Counted from the stretch's first letter, positions 8,479 through 17,307 are shown. The stretch is DNA of 64,000 bases from Superficieibacter sp. HKU1 (GCF_029319185.1 NZ_CP119754.1:4154001-4218000); one strand, 5' to 3'. Program-made: numbers and translations. Notes: generated from the sequence alone by a model not told the origin.

Positions 8479-9456
8479 TCAACGCGTGTAATGAGCAGAC
8501 CACTGTTCAAGGATATGCTTGTAACGTTTGATGAAGTGCTCTTCCGTAAATTTCCCCTGCTCAACCGCTAACTGGCTGCGCTCTTCCCGGTCATACACAA
8601 TTTTTGTTAATGAATGATCCTGATTATTCAGATCCGGTTGATAGTATTGCCCCGCGGCAGAGTTAGCATTGTAAATTTCAGGTCGATAAATTTTCTGGAA
8701 CGTCTCCATCGTGCTGATGGTGCTTATAAGCTCCAGCTCGGTGTAATCCCTGAGTAAATCACCAGAGAAATAAAATGCTAACGGTGCAACGCTATGTTCA
8801 GGCATAAAATAACGAACCTGCAAGCCCATTTTACTGAAATATTCTTCAGTCAGCGAAGAGTTATCTGTCTGGTATTCAATACCGAGTACCGGATGCGTAT
8901 TCCCGGTCCGATAATAAATATCTTTACTGGAAACACTTAAACATATCACAGGTGATTTTTTAAATTTATCTTTGTATTCCTGTGAGTTAACGAAAGACTT
9001 AAATATATTACCATGCAGATTGCCAAAGTTATCTGGCGTGCTAAATCCCGCTCGATTCTTATTATGTTCTAATAAGACCACGCTAAAGTCATAGTCCCGC
9101 ACATAGGATGAAAAGTTGTTGCCTGCAATCCCTTCAATACGTTCCTGCGTGAGTTTATCAACGACAGTGGTTTTCAGGATCTCAATGGCAGGAAAGCTTT
9201 CTCCACTCTCTACAAAATTCATCTCAACGGAAATGATTTCAAGCTCGACCGAATAGCGATCGCTTTTGGGGTTATCCCAATGCGCTAATGTATTGAAGCG
9301 ATTGTCAATCATCACCAGAGTGTTACGCAAATTCTGCTGACGATCTTTCCCTCTGGCTAAATTCGCGAAGTTGGTGGTAATACGCGTATTTTCTGAAGGG
9401 TTATAATTTTCATTGAAAAAACTGCTCTTGATAGTAAATGTAAAATCGTTGCTCAT
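8479..9456 (-). CDS. mesX: MesX, DUF1852 partner of MesD
   Basis: A 325-residue soluble protein with no signal peptide. I recognise it as DUF1852 from its position before a short MetE-like gene and from its length and composition; family motifs include NFGNLHGNIFKSF and LAFYFSGDLLRDYTELE. MesX is reported to be required, with oxygen, for methionine synthesis by MesD, and its chemistry is not settled. It is the first gene of the mesX-mesD operon. The 286-bp gap upstream (9457-9742) carries the promoter region; I could not find a convincing tandem MetJ box there. One copy of a TTTCGCTCAA repeat is at 9580-9592 on the minus strand. Confidence 0.85.
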   Translation of the reverse strand: MSNDFTFTIKSSFFNENYNPSENTRITTNFANLARGKDRQQNLRNTLVMIDNRFNTLAHWDNPKSDRYSVELEIISVEMNFVESGESFPAIEILKTTVVDKLTQERIEGIAGNNFSSYVRDYDFSVVLLEHNKNRAGFSTPDNFGNLHGNIFKSFVNSQEYKDKFKKSPVICLSVSSKDIYYRTGNTHPVLGIEYQTDNSSLTEEYFSKMGLQVRYFMPEHSVAPLAFYFSGDLLRDYTELELISTISTMETFQKIYRPEIYNANSAAGQYYQPDLNNQDHSLTKIVYDREERSQLAVEQGKFTEEHFIKRYKHILEQWSAHYTR

Positions 9457-9742
9457 CGTTATGGCGCATCCTGAATTCTGACATGAAAACCATCTTTGCT
9501 TCTTACTCCACGGGGATTATTTTTTCAGTCTTCATGTTACTAATAAGTTAATACTGGTATGTTATGCCAGAGCGACAGGTTGAGCGAAAGCGACTAAATT
9601 TCATTACAACATGAGTCATATTCATGATCGGAGCCAGTGGGCTGGCACAGGCCCGTTGAACAAGCGCAAACCGGGGGCGGTTTCCGGAGCGCGAGACGGT
9701 ATCCGGCCTGTAGCCCTATTCCGTCTGCGCTCACGACTGACG

Positions 9743-10738
9743 TTATTCCAGCGCCAGTAGCGCGAAGCTGGCCAGCCAGTGTCCACCGCTATAGTGGCTG
9801 CCCACCACATGTTCCAGGCTCGCCAACAAATGCCGTGAGACAGCGTCGTTCAGCGCCTTTTGCGCAACATGACTCTCAGGCAGCGCTTTCGCAATGTGCT
9901 TCATACTCCAGGCGCGGCTAAGATTCAGGCCATCAAGATGCGCGATTTTAGGATCGGTTCTGTCACTCACTTGCGCAGGGTTCATCAGGGCATCAACTGA
10001 GGCAATGTCCGGGAGGAAGGAGTTGAACCATTGCGGGAAATTTTTTGCCACTTTGCTCATCAACAGCGCTTCCGTTAAGGCGCCCGAAATATATTCATCA
10101 CCGCCCGGCTCATAGTGCGCCGGATAATGCGTATCGGCGGCATAGAAGCGGTTTGCCGCATCGATAATCGCGTTCTCCAGCGCCTCATCATTCAGCGCGC
10201 GGGAATAATCAAGACCCAGCGCCAGTGCAAATGCCGTGTTGTAATGCGTGCCAACGCGGATCGGGTACGTAAGCTTACTGAGATAATCGATAAGCCTGGC
10301 TCGAATATCCTGGGTTAGCGGTTCCAGCGTCCGATGCCACTCTTTGGCCTGCGGCAAAGCGGATTGCCGCAACTCCTGCGACAGCGCCAGCAACCAGCCA
10401 TAGCCATAAGGACGCTCAAATGAAGCACGGAACGGCGCGGTAAAATAGGCCAGCTCCTGCGCCACCTTCTGTTCAGTAATATGTTCTTCGAACAGCGCAA
10501 TAATCTCTTCCCGGCACGATAGCGTCGGATAGCGTCGCAGGCAGCGCAGCAGCAGCCAGTAGCCGTGCACCGCCGAATGCCAGTCGAAACAGCCATAGAA
10601 AACTGGATGCAGCTCACGAGGCGGCAGCACATCGCCGTCATCATTTAGCAGATGCATAATGTGATTCGGGTATTCCTGACGCAAATAGGCTAAAGGCATC
10701 CGGGCAAAGGCGTCAGCCTGGTGTTGTGTTAATGGCAT
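9743..10738 (-). CDS. DUF2891 family protein
   Basis: A 331-residue cytoplasmic protein of the DUF2891 family, recognised by FDWHSAVHGYWLL near the N-terminus, a RPYGYGWLLAL block, YEPGGDEYISGALTEALLM and the end HYSGGHWLASFALLAL. It is all-helical in appearance, with repeated aromatic-rich helices like alpha/alpha toroid enzymes, and conserved His/Asp/Glu residues suggest an enzyme. The ATG at 10738 has GAGGAG five bases upstream. It is the last gene of a DUF969-DUF979-DUF2891 transcription unit (31 bp after DUF979). Such clusters are associated elsewhere with pyroglutamyl-peptide or 5-oxoproline metabolism, but its reaction is unknown. Confidence 0.85.
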   Translation of the reverse strand: MPLTQHQADAFARMPLAYLRQEYPNHIMHLLNDDGDVLPPRELHPVFYGCFDWHSAVHGYWLLLRCLRRYPTLSCREEIIALFEEHITEQKVAQELAYFTAPFRASFERPYGYGWLLALSQELRQSALPQAKEWHRTLEPLTQDIRARLIDYLSKLTYPIRVGTHYNTAFALALGLDYSRALNDEALENAIIDAANRFYAADTHYPAHYEPGGDEYISGALTEALLMSKVAKNFPQWFNSFLPDIASVDALMNPAQVSDRTDPKIAHLDGLNLSRAWSMKHIAKALPESHVAQKALNDAVSRHLLASLEHVVGSHYSGGHWLASFALLALE

Positions 10739-10769
10739 AACCACTCCTCAGAACATTACCGCGCCTCGC

Positions 10770-11756
10770 TTAGCGAAACACGAGGAAATACATTAAAAAC
10801 ACATTGACTACCAGCAGCGTCAGCGCGGTAGGGATCTGGATCTTAATGACCTGATATTTATCTTTCAGTTCAAGCAATGCCGCGGGAACAATATTAAAAT
10901 TCGCCGCCATGGGGGTCATCAATGTGCCGCAGTAGCCAGCGTACATTCCTATCGCCAGCAGCGGCGCCGGATCGCCGTGATGGTAATTAACTAAAAACGG
11001 CAGCGCGATACCGGCACTCAATACCGGGAAAGCGGCAAAGGCGTTACCCATAATCATGGTGAAAAGCGCCATGCCGATGCAGTAAATCACCACCAGCATA
11101 AAGCGGCTATCTGGATTAACAAACAGGCTCACGACCTTTTGCACCGAGTCGCCCGTATTCGCCACCACAAACACCCCGCCAAGCATGGCCAGCATTTGCG
11201 GGAGGATCACGGCCCAGCCAATCGTATCCACTAATCGACGAGACTGACGGATGGCATGCAATGGCGTGCCGCCCGTCAGCCACCATCCCGTCAGAATGGC
11301 GGCGACACAAGCCACACACAGGGACGCCAGCGTAAGCTGTTTTTGGTCGAGTAAGAAAACGCCGCCGATCGAGACTCCGTTCAAAAACAACGTCCCCAGC
11401 ACGGTCACCACCGGTATCATCAGGGCGGGTAAAAAGAGCCAGTTTTTCAGGCGATTTGATGACGCCACGCGCTCTGGTTCGGTCGACATTTTGTAATGTC
11501 CTTTTCCGACCAGCCCAAAGCCTGCCAGTAACGCAATGGCGATAACGGCACCGCCAATAATCCGGTATGCCAGCGACTTGCCCAGCTCCTGAACCATCAG
11601 GTCACCAAACAGAAAAATGCCACCGAACAAAAACCAGAATAACGCCGTAGTGAATCGCTTAGGATTGCCGCGATCGCGCAACGTCATGATCACCAGCAGC
11701 ATGACAACAAAACCAATCAGGTAGTAAACGCGGTTAATAGAAATCAGCGTACTCAT
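10770..11756 (-). CDS. DUF979 family membrane permease subunit
   Basis: A 328-residue integral membrane protein with about nine or ten hydrophobic helices, including VYYLIGFVVMLLVIMTL at the N-terminus and the conserved block YCGTLMTPMAANFNIVPAA near the C-terminus. DUF979 always pairs with DUF969, and together they are proposed as a transporter of 5-oxoproline (pyroglutamate) or a related compound from gene-clustering evidence. The ATG at 11756 overlaps the DUF969 stop by four bases (ATGA) and has GGAGG upstream, so translation is probably coupled. The longer in-frame start at 11792 lies inside DUF969 and is not needed. Confidence 0.88.
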   Translation of the reverse strand: MSTLISINRVYYLIGFVVMLLVIMTLRDRGNPKRFTTALFWFLFGGIFLFGDLMVQELGKSLAYRIIGGAVIAIALLAGFGLVGKGHYKMSTEPERVASSNRLKNWLFLPALMIPVVTVLGTLFLNGVSIGGVFLLDQKQLTLASLCVACVAAILTGWWLTGGTPLHAIRQSRRLVDTIGWAVILPQMLAMLGGVFVVANTGDSVQKVVSLFVNPDSRFMLVVIYCIGMALFTMIMGNAFAAFPVLSAGIALPFLVNYHHGDPAPLLAIGMYAGYCGTLMTPMAANFNIVPAALLELKDKYQVIKIQIPTALTLLVVNVFLMYFLVFR

Positions 11757-12475
11757 TTGGTGGCCTCCTGCGTACCCTGTTCGGAACGCCATGCCATGAC
11801 GTCACGACGAATACTGGCATCAAGACGCACCAGGCGCGTCATATGAATGATCAGCGCTGAAATTGCGGTAGGAATAGCCCACAAGCCGATATGCAGCGGC
11901 TCAATACCCTGGATACCATTTTCTTTCAGGAAGGCGTCAATCAACAGCACCGCGCCGAATGCAATAAAGATATCTTCGCCGAAGAAGACGGCAATATTGT
12001 CGCACGCGGCGGCATGGGCTTTGATCTTGTCGCGGATGTGCTGCGGCAGTTCACCGTATTCATTTAATGCCGCGCCTTCCGCCATTGGAGCCAGCAGCGG
12101 ACGCACTGTTTGCGCATGCCCGCCAAGCGACATTAATCCCAGCGCTGCCGTTCCTTCACGCGCGACAAAGTAGAGCATCAAAATACGCGCCGACGTCGCG
12201 CTGGCGATTTTCGCGATCCAGGCCTGGGCGCGCTCTTTCAGCCCGTAATACTCCAGCAGCCCAATCACCGGGAGAATCAAAATGAACGTTGCCAGCGAAC
12301 GACTATTGACGAACTTTTCACCAAAGGTCTCAAGCAGCATTCCCAAATCCATGCCGACTAATAACCCTGTGGCAAGCCCTGCCACAACGACCACCAGCAG
12401 AGGATTAAAGCGCAGTGCAAAACCAATAACCACAACCGGTATCCCGATAAGCGGCAATAGCGTAGAACTGTCCAT
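11753..12475 (-). CDS. DUF969 family membrane permease subunit
   Basis: A 240-residue membrane protein with about five or six hydrophobic helices and a conserved central loop, REGTAALGLMSLGGHAQTVRP, followed by HAAACDNIAVFFGEDIF. It is the partner of DUF979; the two probably form one permease. Both show a loop pattern like dicarboxylate or gluconate-type transporters. It is the first gene of the unit and is divergent from a MarR-like regulator. A pyrrolidone carboxyl peptidase gene (pcp), often found in such clusters, is absent here. Confidence 0.88.
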   Translation of the reverse strand: MDSSTLLPLIGIPVVVIGFALRFNPLLVVVVAGLATGLLVGMDLGMLLETFGEKFVNSRSLATFILILPVIGLLEYYGLKERAQAWIAKIASATSARILMLYFVAREGTAALGLMSLGGHAQTVRPLLAPMAEGAALNEYGELPQHIRDKIKAHAAACDNIAVFFGEDIFIAFGAVLLIDAFLKENGIQGIEPLHIGLWAIPTAISALIIHMTRLVRLDASIRRDVMAWRSEQGTQEATK

Positions 12476-12503
12476 AAGTATTTACCCTGTCCGAAATGAA
12501 CGT

Positions 12504-12519
12504 GCTTGCGTTAGCAAGC
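12504..12519. promoter_or_regulatory. Inverted repeat in the DUF969/regulator divergent promoter
   Basis: GCTTGC-GTTA-GCAAGC is a perfect 6-bp inverted repeat 29 bp upstream of the DUF969 start, in the 152-bp divergent region shared with the winged-helix regulator. It could be an operator or a leader hairpin of the permease mRNA. The rest of the region is AT-rich and suited to promoters. Confidence 0.4.
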
Positions 12520-12627
12520 TATATCGTAATGACTAAGACATGTAAATAATTTATAAATAAAATGTGTTTATTTTGTCGATTAATCGTTATTTTTAATACA
12601 GGTAATGACAGAAGGATAAGGACAGTT

Positions 12628-13176
12628 ATGACCTCAAAACGTGTTTCTACATCAGACAATAGCGAAGACATGAACGACGGTCGTATCGTTTCCTCGCGCC
12701 ACCTCGTTTCCGAACGTTGCGCGGAATTATCGGAACTGGAGTACGCGCTGATCATGACCAGTAATGCCTTCAACAAATGGATGGTGCGCTGCATGACCGC
12801 AGCGGGCGAGTCAGATATGGGAGCATTTGACGTCTCTCTTCTTCATCATGTGAACCACCGAAATCGCAAGAAAAAGCTGGCGGATATCTGTTTCGTACTG
12901 AATGTCGAGGATACCCATGTCGTCAACTATGCGCTGAAAAAGCTGTCAAAAGCGGGTTATGTTATCAGCGAGAAAGTGGGAAAAGAGCTCTATTACTCGA
13001 CCAGCGAAGAGGGAAAGGCGCTGTGTATGAGATACCGGGAAGTGCGTGAAGCCTGCCTGATTGCCATCCAGCTGGAAAGCGGTATTTCCGGCCCGTCAAT
13101 CGGCGATACCGCGCAATTGCTGCGCAGCATCTCGTCAATCTATGAAACGGCTGCACGTGCCGCAGCCTCGTTATAG
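12628..13176 (+). CDS. Winged-helix (MarR-like) regulator of the DUF969-979-2891 cluster
   Basis: A 182-residue protein. A predicted winged helix covers about residues 55-130: AFDVSLLHHVNHRNRKKKLADIC, then VLNVEDTHVVNYALKKLSKAGYV as recognition region and a basic wing (EKVGKELYYS). C-terminal helices should form the dimer interface. The start at 12628 has AAGGA ten bases upstream; an earlier ATG at 12562 would add a non-conserved Cys-rich segment. It is divergent from the DUF969 permease gene, so it most likely controls that operon, probably in response to the transported compound. The 81-bp gap after it contains a GGCCGG/CCGGCC hairpin near 13200-13220. Confidence 0.75.
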   Translation: MTSKRVSTSDNSEDMNDGRIVSSRHLVSERCAELSELEYALIMTSNAFNKWMVRCMTAAGESDMGAFDVSLLHHVNHRNRKKKLADICFVLNVEDTHVVNYALKKLSKAGYVISEKVGKELYYSTSEEGKALCMRYREVREACLIAIQLESGISGPSIGDTAQLLRSISSIYETAARAAASL

Positions 13177-13257
13177 CTTCCTGTGAGTCAACACCTGGGG
13201 CCGGAAAGTAGCCCGGCCATATCAGGATGAGGGTAATCGGCCCAACGCTGGCTCGAT

Positions 13258-14151
13258 TTACGCCGGAAGATCAAATATCAGCGATCGGTGCACGGTTGCG
13301 CCTGCCCATGCGCCGTCGCCAACGGCCAGCGAAACCGAATGCGGCACGCGTGCCACGTCGCCGCAGGCAAACGCACCGGGGACGGACGTTTCCTTTGTGG
13401 CATCGCTGCGGATCTGCGTACCAAACGGCGTCTCTTCCAGTTCGCAGCCTAACGTCTGTGCAATACTCGTGGCTGGCTGGTTCCGGGGAGCGGTGAAGAT
13501 CCCGGCAAAACGTAACAGGCGGCCGTCAACAAGCTCAATATCCGCATCATTGACCAGACGCGCAATCCGCGTGGATTCAACAGCGATGCCACGCTGATGT
13601 AAATCCGCATGGACTTCTGCACTTAGCTCAACAGCGTCGTTGGTAAACAGCGTCACGCTCCCCCATTCCGCCACCATCTGCGCCTGGTGCGCAGCCATAT
13701 CGCCTGCGGCAATAACGGCGATATGCCCCTGGTTGAGTTCGTAGCCATGACAGTAAGGGCAGTGAAATACCTGTTGCCCCCAGCGCTGCAGTAAGCCGTC
13801 AATCTCAGGAAGGCTATCTTTCACCCCGGTAGCAAACAGTATCCGACGGGATGCAAAGCGCTCGCCTGCGAGTGTTTGTACCTGAAACGACTCCTTTTCA
13901 CCCGTGACCTTTTCTGCGCGTCCCGGCTGCCAGTGCAAAGTGGGGTAACGCATGAGTTGTGCGCGTGCGTTTTCAAAAATCGCCGACGGGTCAACGCCAT
14001 CCTGCCCGATGAACCCGTGCGAATGGCTGGCAAACCGGTTCCGACGCTCCCCGGCATCAATGATAAGAACCTGACGACGGGCTCGTACCAGTTGAAGCGC
14101 AGCCGCCATGCCAGCGTAGCTGCCGCCAATAATGATGACGTCATATTTCAT
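13258..14151 (-). CDS. Thioredoxin-reductase-like FAD/NAD(P)-dependent oxidoreductase
   Basis: A 297-residue flavoprotein. The N-terminal FAD-binding motif is DVIIIGGSYAGMAAA; a redox CPYCHG pair sits at about residues 134-137 as in thioredoxin reductase; the NAD(P) domain lies between; and GAFACGDVAR near the C-terminus contacts FAD. It is shorter than TrxB, lacks an obvious NADPH GxGxxA motif (reads AVIAAGDMAAHQA), and has no thioredoxin partner nearby. The ATG at 14151 has GGAGG five bases before it. It stands alone on the minus strand; the substrate is unknown. Related proteins act in disulfide reduction or dithiol oxidation of small molecules. Confidence 0.85.
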   Translation of the reverse strand: MKYDVIIIGGSYAGMAAALQLVRARRQVLIIDAGERRNRFASHSHGFIGQDGVDPSAIFENARAQLMRYPTLHWQPGRAEKVTGEKESFQVQTLAGERFASRRILFATGVKDSLPEIDGLLQRWGQQVFHCPYCHGYELNQGHIAVIAAGDMAAHQAQMVAEWGSVTLFTNDAVELSAEVHADLHQRGIAVESTRIARLVNDADIELVDGRLLRFAGIFTAPRNQPATSIAQTLGCELEETPFGTQIRSDATKETSVPGAFACGDVARVPHSVSLAVGDGAWAGATVHRSLIFDLPA

Positions 14152-14365
14152 TCTTACCTCCGTAACCACAGGTTTATATGAGCAACAGGCAATGCCACAC
14201 GGTCAGAGCGATGCCTTTCATGTAACTTACGATATTACGAAAAAGGTTACACCGCAACCCCGGCAGAAATCCAGGCCGGATAGAAGATCGGAAGACAGCA
14301 TTGATGGTTCGAGAAAACGTGGTCTGCACGTCAAATCGAGGAAGGGCCGTTTAAAAAAGCATATC

Positions 14366-14640
14366 CTAAACGCGTTTCTGGCTTATTTGAGCGCCAATAA
14401 TTATCAGCAGCATTCCCGCAAGCATGCCTGTGGTTAATTTTTCACCCCAGCCAACGTAACCAAACAGTGCCGCAAAGACTACGGACATATACGTCCAGGA
14501 TACAATTTTATCCGTTGAGGCATATGAACATGCAACCGACAGAAAAAATTGTGCCAGAAGACTAACGACAACATATCCATTTCAGAAGATGCATATTTAA
14601 CAATAACCCCTGCCAGAGCGAACATCAGAGCAGAGAGCAT
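14366..14640 (-). pseudogene. Remnant of an EamA/DMT-family transporter
   Basis: From the ATG at 14640 the frame reads a typical EamA first helix (MLSALMFALAGVIVKYAS). About 65 bases later the homology continues in another frame as LLAQFFLSVACSYASTDK, then IVSWTYMSVVFAALFGYVG and GMLAGMLLIIIGA, which is the last pair of helices of an EamA protein, ending at a TAG (14366-14368). The N-terminal start and C-terminal end are thus joined with roughly 200 residues missing and a frame change near 14570-14580. It cannot make a working transporter. The remaining part of the 575-bp stretch between flanking genes (14152-14365 and 14641-14726) shows nothing recognisable. Confidence 0.85.
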
Positions 14641-14726
14641 AATATTAGCACTTCCTGAGCGGTGAATGTCCCCCGGGAGCGGATGGCCTCCCTGCCATCA
14701 GCCGTCCCGGAATTCAGCATCCCGGT

Positions 14727-16535
14727 CTACTCAATCATCGGACTGTGGATCATTAAGAACTCCCAGGTATTATTCGGCATCAGCGGGAACCCCTGGCTGA
14801 ATGCATTCTCTGAAATCTGATGCGCATAATGCATTTCTGGGGCGGGCTTGTCTTTAACGGACGCGGGACCGAACGAGGTCAGTTCAGAAATGAGCACGTT
14901 ACCGCTTTTCAGCATGCTGCCCGCATCGTTCATAAGCACCTGAGGCGAGCCGCTAATTTTAACCGCTTTCATCACCGCCCGGCCAATTTCAGGTGCGTAC
15001 CATATCGTCTCAGCGGTATAGCCCGAGACCTCACACGCTTTTGTATCACAGGTCATTTCCGACCCGAGTGCGCCAGTATGCTGTGGACTGGATTTGGTCC
15101 AGTGGATATTACGGGTAACCAGCAGCGTATCAAAGGTCCCACCTGCAACCGTGATTTTCTCAATGCCTGCAATTTTTGATAAAGAGGTCGCTTTATAGGT
15201 ATATCCCCACTCCTGCCCCTTATCCCACGGCACGGTTACCCGGGTCTGGTAGCTGTTCTTCCACTCTTTACCCGGCGTCAACGGAAATGAGAGAATTTGT
15301 CTGTCCTGCTGTGGCTGATTCGGCACGATCCACGTATAGCTATCGAGATTTTCTTTTATTTCACCGCGAGCTGTCTGCCAGGTCGCCGTTTTATCGTCCG
15401 ATGCCATTAATTTCAGTGCGCTGCTGTGTTTGCCATCTGAGCTATATTCCCACACGGTGCCAGGTTTCGGCAGAATCCGTGAATCGATATTAAAGGGGAT
15501 CTTAACGTGCGGCATTCCCTTGTCATTATATGTAATATAATCAAGCCCTACATTATAACTAACGTTTTTTTGCTTGTCTGAAGCTTGCTTCTCGAAAAAA
15601 ATAACATCAGAAACATCGTCAAGTGCGAAACTGTCGCCCGTTTCCTTACCTGCTTTGAATTGAGAGTAACGAACAGCCTTGCCATCTTTTACCGTTTTTT
15701 CTTCTCCTTCTTTTACACCGTTTTTATAGGTAGAATAGGTTGTTTGTCCCTCATAACTATTGATTTGCTCCCCTTCTCGCTGTAAGTTGCCCTTTGTCGT
15801 ATATTGTGTCAAATCAGTCAGTTGCCCGTCACTGTTAAAGGTTTCAGTTTTGCTACGGGCCATGCCAGTCATGAGGGTTTTTCGTTCTACAATTTTGCCA
15901 TCTGCGCCATAGGTGATCGTTATCGAGGGATCATTGCCATATTTCTCAATACGTTTTATTAATTTCCCATTTTCATCGAAGTAATCGTCCATTTCTTTTT
16001 CGATGTTCTTTATGGTTTTGGTATAATTTTTTTGTTTTAGCTTGCCATCATCATAGTAATACTTTGATTCTTTATATTTCTCACCATCATAATTAAGGCC
16101 CTCGTAACTAAGCTGGCCGTTTTTATAATATGTTCGCTCATTGATGGACCATCCGCCGTCGAGATACCGTTTTACTTCTTTGGGAGAACCATTCTCATTA
16201 TAAGTTGTTTCTAAACCAACAGAGGTTCCCTCTTTATCCCACTCACCCTCTTTTTTTATTTTTCCATCAGGATAATAGAAGCGATACTTTCCCGTCATAT
16301 TTTCGCTTGCGAGCAAATCTTCATGGTTATTATCTTGTAAGGTGGCCTGAAGATAGGGCTTACCGTCAGGGTAGCGGAGGGTGAATTTTTCTCCGGGATT
16401 TGCTGGCCAGTCGAGTAGCCAGGCAGTCTTCTGCCCTTCTTTAGCGAGTTGCCATTCACTGGTTACGTTGCGCGTTTCAGCCCAGGCTGAATTCGCCAGA
16501 GTAATAACAGACAGCAAATATATCGTTTTTTTCAT
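14727..16535 (-). CDS. Secreted MORN-variant repeat protein
   Basis: A 602-residue exported protein. A Sec signal peptide ends near ANSAWA19. Residues about 60-290 contain eight or nine MORN_2-type repeats with a pattern like YYxDGKxKxExxY (for example YRFYYPDGKIKKEGEW, TYYKNGQLSYEG and YYYDDGKLKQ). The C-terminal half (about 300-602) is a different beta-rich domain with LSFPLTPGKEWKNSY and AGGTFDTLLVTRNIHW. Such repeats occur in surface and effector-like proteins; no function can be assigned. It has no operon partner. A 5' leader inverted repeat could mask its ribosome binding site (separate entry). The gene is AT-richer than the neighbours in its repeat half. Confidence 0.75.
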   Translation of the reverse strand: MKKTIYLLSVITLANSAWAETRNVTSEWQLAKEGQKTAWLLDWPANPGEKFTLRYPDGKPYLQATLQDNNHEDLLASENMTGKYRFYYPDGKIKKEGEWDKEGTSVGLETTYNENGSPKEVKRYLDGGWSINERTYYKNGQLSYEGLNYDGEKYKESKYYYDDGKLKQKNYTKTIKNIEKEMDDYFDENGKLIKRIEKYGNDPSITITYGADGKIVERKTLMTGMARSKTETFNSDGQLTDLTQYTTKGNLQREGEQINSYEGQTTYSTYKNGVKEGEEKTVKDGKAVRYSQFKAGKETGDSFALDDVSDVIFFEKQASDKQKNVSYNVGLDYITYNDKGMPHVKIPFNIDSRILPKPGTVWEYSSDGKHSSALKLMASDDKTATWQTARGEIKENLDSYTWIVPNQPQQDRQILSFPLTPGKEWKNSYQTRVTVPWDKGQEWGYTYKATSLSKIAGIEKITVAGGTFDTLLVTRNIHWTKSSPQHTGALGSEMTCDTKACEVSGYTAETIWYAPEIGRAVMKAVKISGSPQVLMNDAGSMLKSGNVLISELTSFGPASVKDKPAPEMHYAHQISENAFSQGFPLMPNNTWEFLMIHSPMIE

Positions 16536-16537
16536 TC

Positions 16538-16624
16538 CCGCTCCTGAAGTACATATTTAACAGCTGAAGCGTGTATCAGACTTCATTGCATTTTTTGTAT
16601 TATCACCGCTCGATTCAGGAGCGG
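16538..16624 (-). promoter_or_regulatory. 11-bp inverted repeat masking the ribosome binding site
   Basis: In the mRNA of the MORN-repeat gene, CCGCTCCTGAA (16624-16614) lies 65 bases upstream of its exact complement TTCAGGAGCGG (16548-16538). The second arm contains the Shine-Dalgarno AGGAG, five bases before the ATG at 16535. Pairing of the arms would block ribosome binding. This is read directly from sequence; regulation is an inference. Confidence 0.55.
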
Positions 16625-16794
16625 ACAACTACCTGAATTTTCATTGACGGCGTTGATTTTTTTTAGAATTCGGGGGAGCCTGGAGAATGTGGGCCTGCCT
16701 GTGCCAGCAGCAGACGTTATCGCCTCATGCAATGTCGGGGGATGTGCTTCAGGAACTTTTATGTTAAGAACCTACGGGAAAGAAGGAGGCATTT

Positions 16795-17307
16795 ATGCGG
16801 GAAATAGTGGTGGTGCCATACGATGAAAAATGGCCTGAGATATTTAAAGCTGAAAGTTTTCTGATAAAGACATTACTGGGCGATGTGGCTAAGGATGTTC
16901 ATCATATTGGCAGTACGTCAGTGCCTGGCCTCTCAGCAAAGCCAGTGATTGATATACTTCTGGAGGTTTTTGATATCAACCAACTGGATAAATGCAGCGC
17001 TGTAATGTTTGACGCAGGGTACGTTGCTCGCGGTGAAAACGGTATTGCAGGACGCCGGTACTTCATTAAGGGGGGTGATCAACGTAGCCATCAAGTGCAT
17101 GCGTTTTCAGTAGGGGATACACAGATACTCAGACATCTTGCTTTCCGTGATTACCTACGGAAAAACAGCGATATTGCGAGGGATTACTCTGAGATAAAGT
17201 GTGCGGCAGCACTGTTATGTGAGAACGATGCACACCGTTATAGTGCGTTCAAAACGAACTTTATAGAGCATCATCTGCAACTAGCGCTAATTGACCTGGA
17301 ACGATAG
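16795..17307 (+). CDS. GrpB/UPF0157 family nucleotidyltransferase-like protein
   Basis: A 170-residue soluble protein of the GrpB family. The conserved block HHIGSTSVPGLSAKPVIDIL is present at residues 41-60 and is the nucleotidyltransferase-like GS...DxD-type core; later come the RYFIKGG, HQVHAFSVG and HLAFRDYLR motifs and the DYSEIK segment. Start is well supported by AAGGAGG seven bases before the ATG. The role of these proteins in bacteria is not established, though the domain also occurs fused to dephospho-CoA kinase. It stands alone between the MORN gene and an AraC regulator. The following 223 bp (17308-17530) shows nothing recognisable. Confidence 0.9.
   Translation: MREIVVVPYDEKWPEIFKAESFLIKTLLGDVAKDVHHIGSTSVPGLSAKPVIDILLEVFDINQLDKCSAVMFDAGYVARGENGIAGRRYFIKGGDQRSHQVHAFSVGDTQILRHLAFRDYLRKNSDIARDYSEIKCAAALLCENDAHRYSAFKTNFIEHHLQLALIDLER

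Noticed and set aside
9457..9620. MetJ (methionine) boxes before mesX
   Set aside because: Only isolated AGACT-like octamers are present, without the tandem pairs with good match to AGACGTCT that would be needed.
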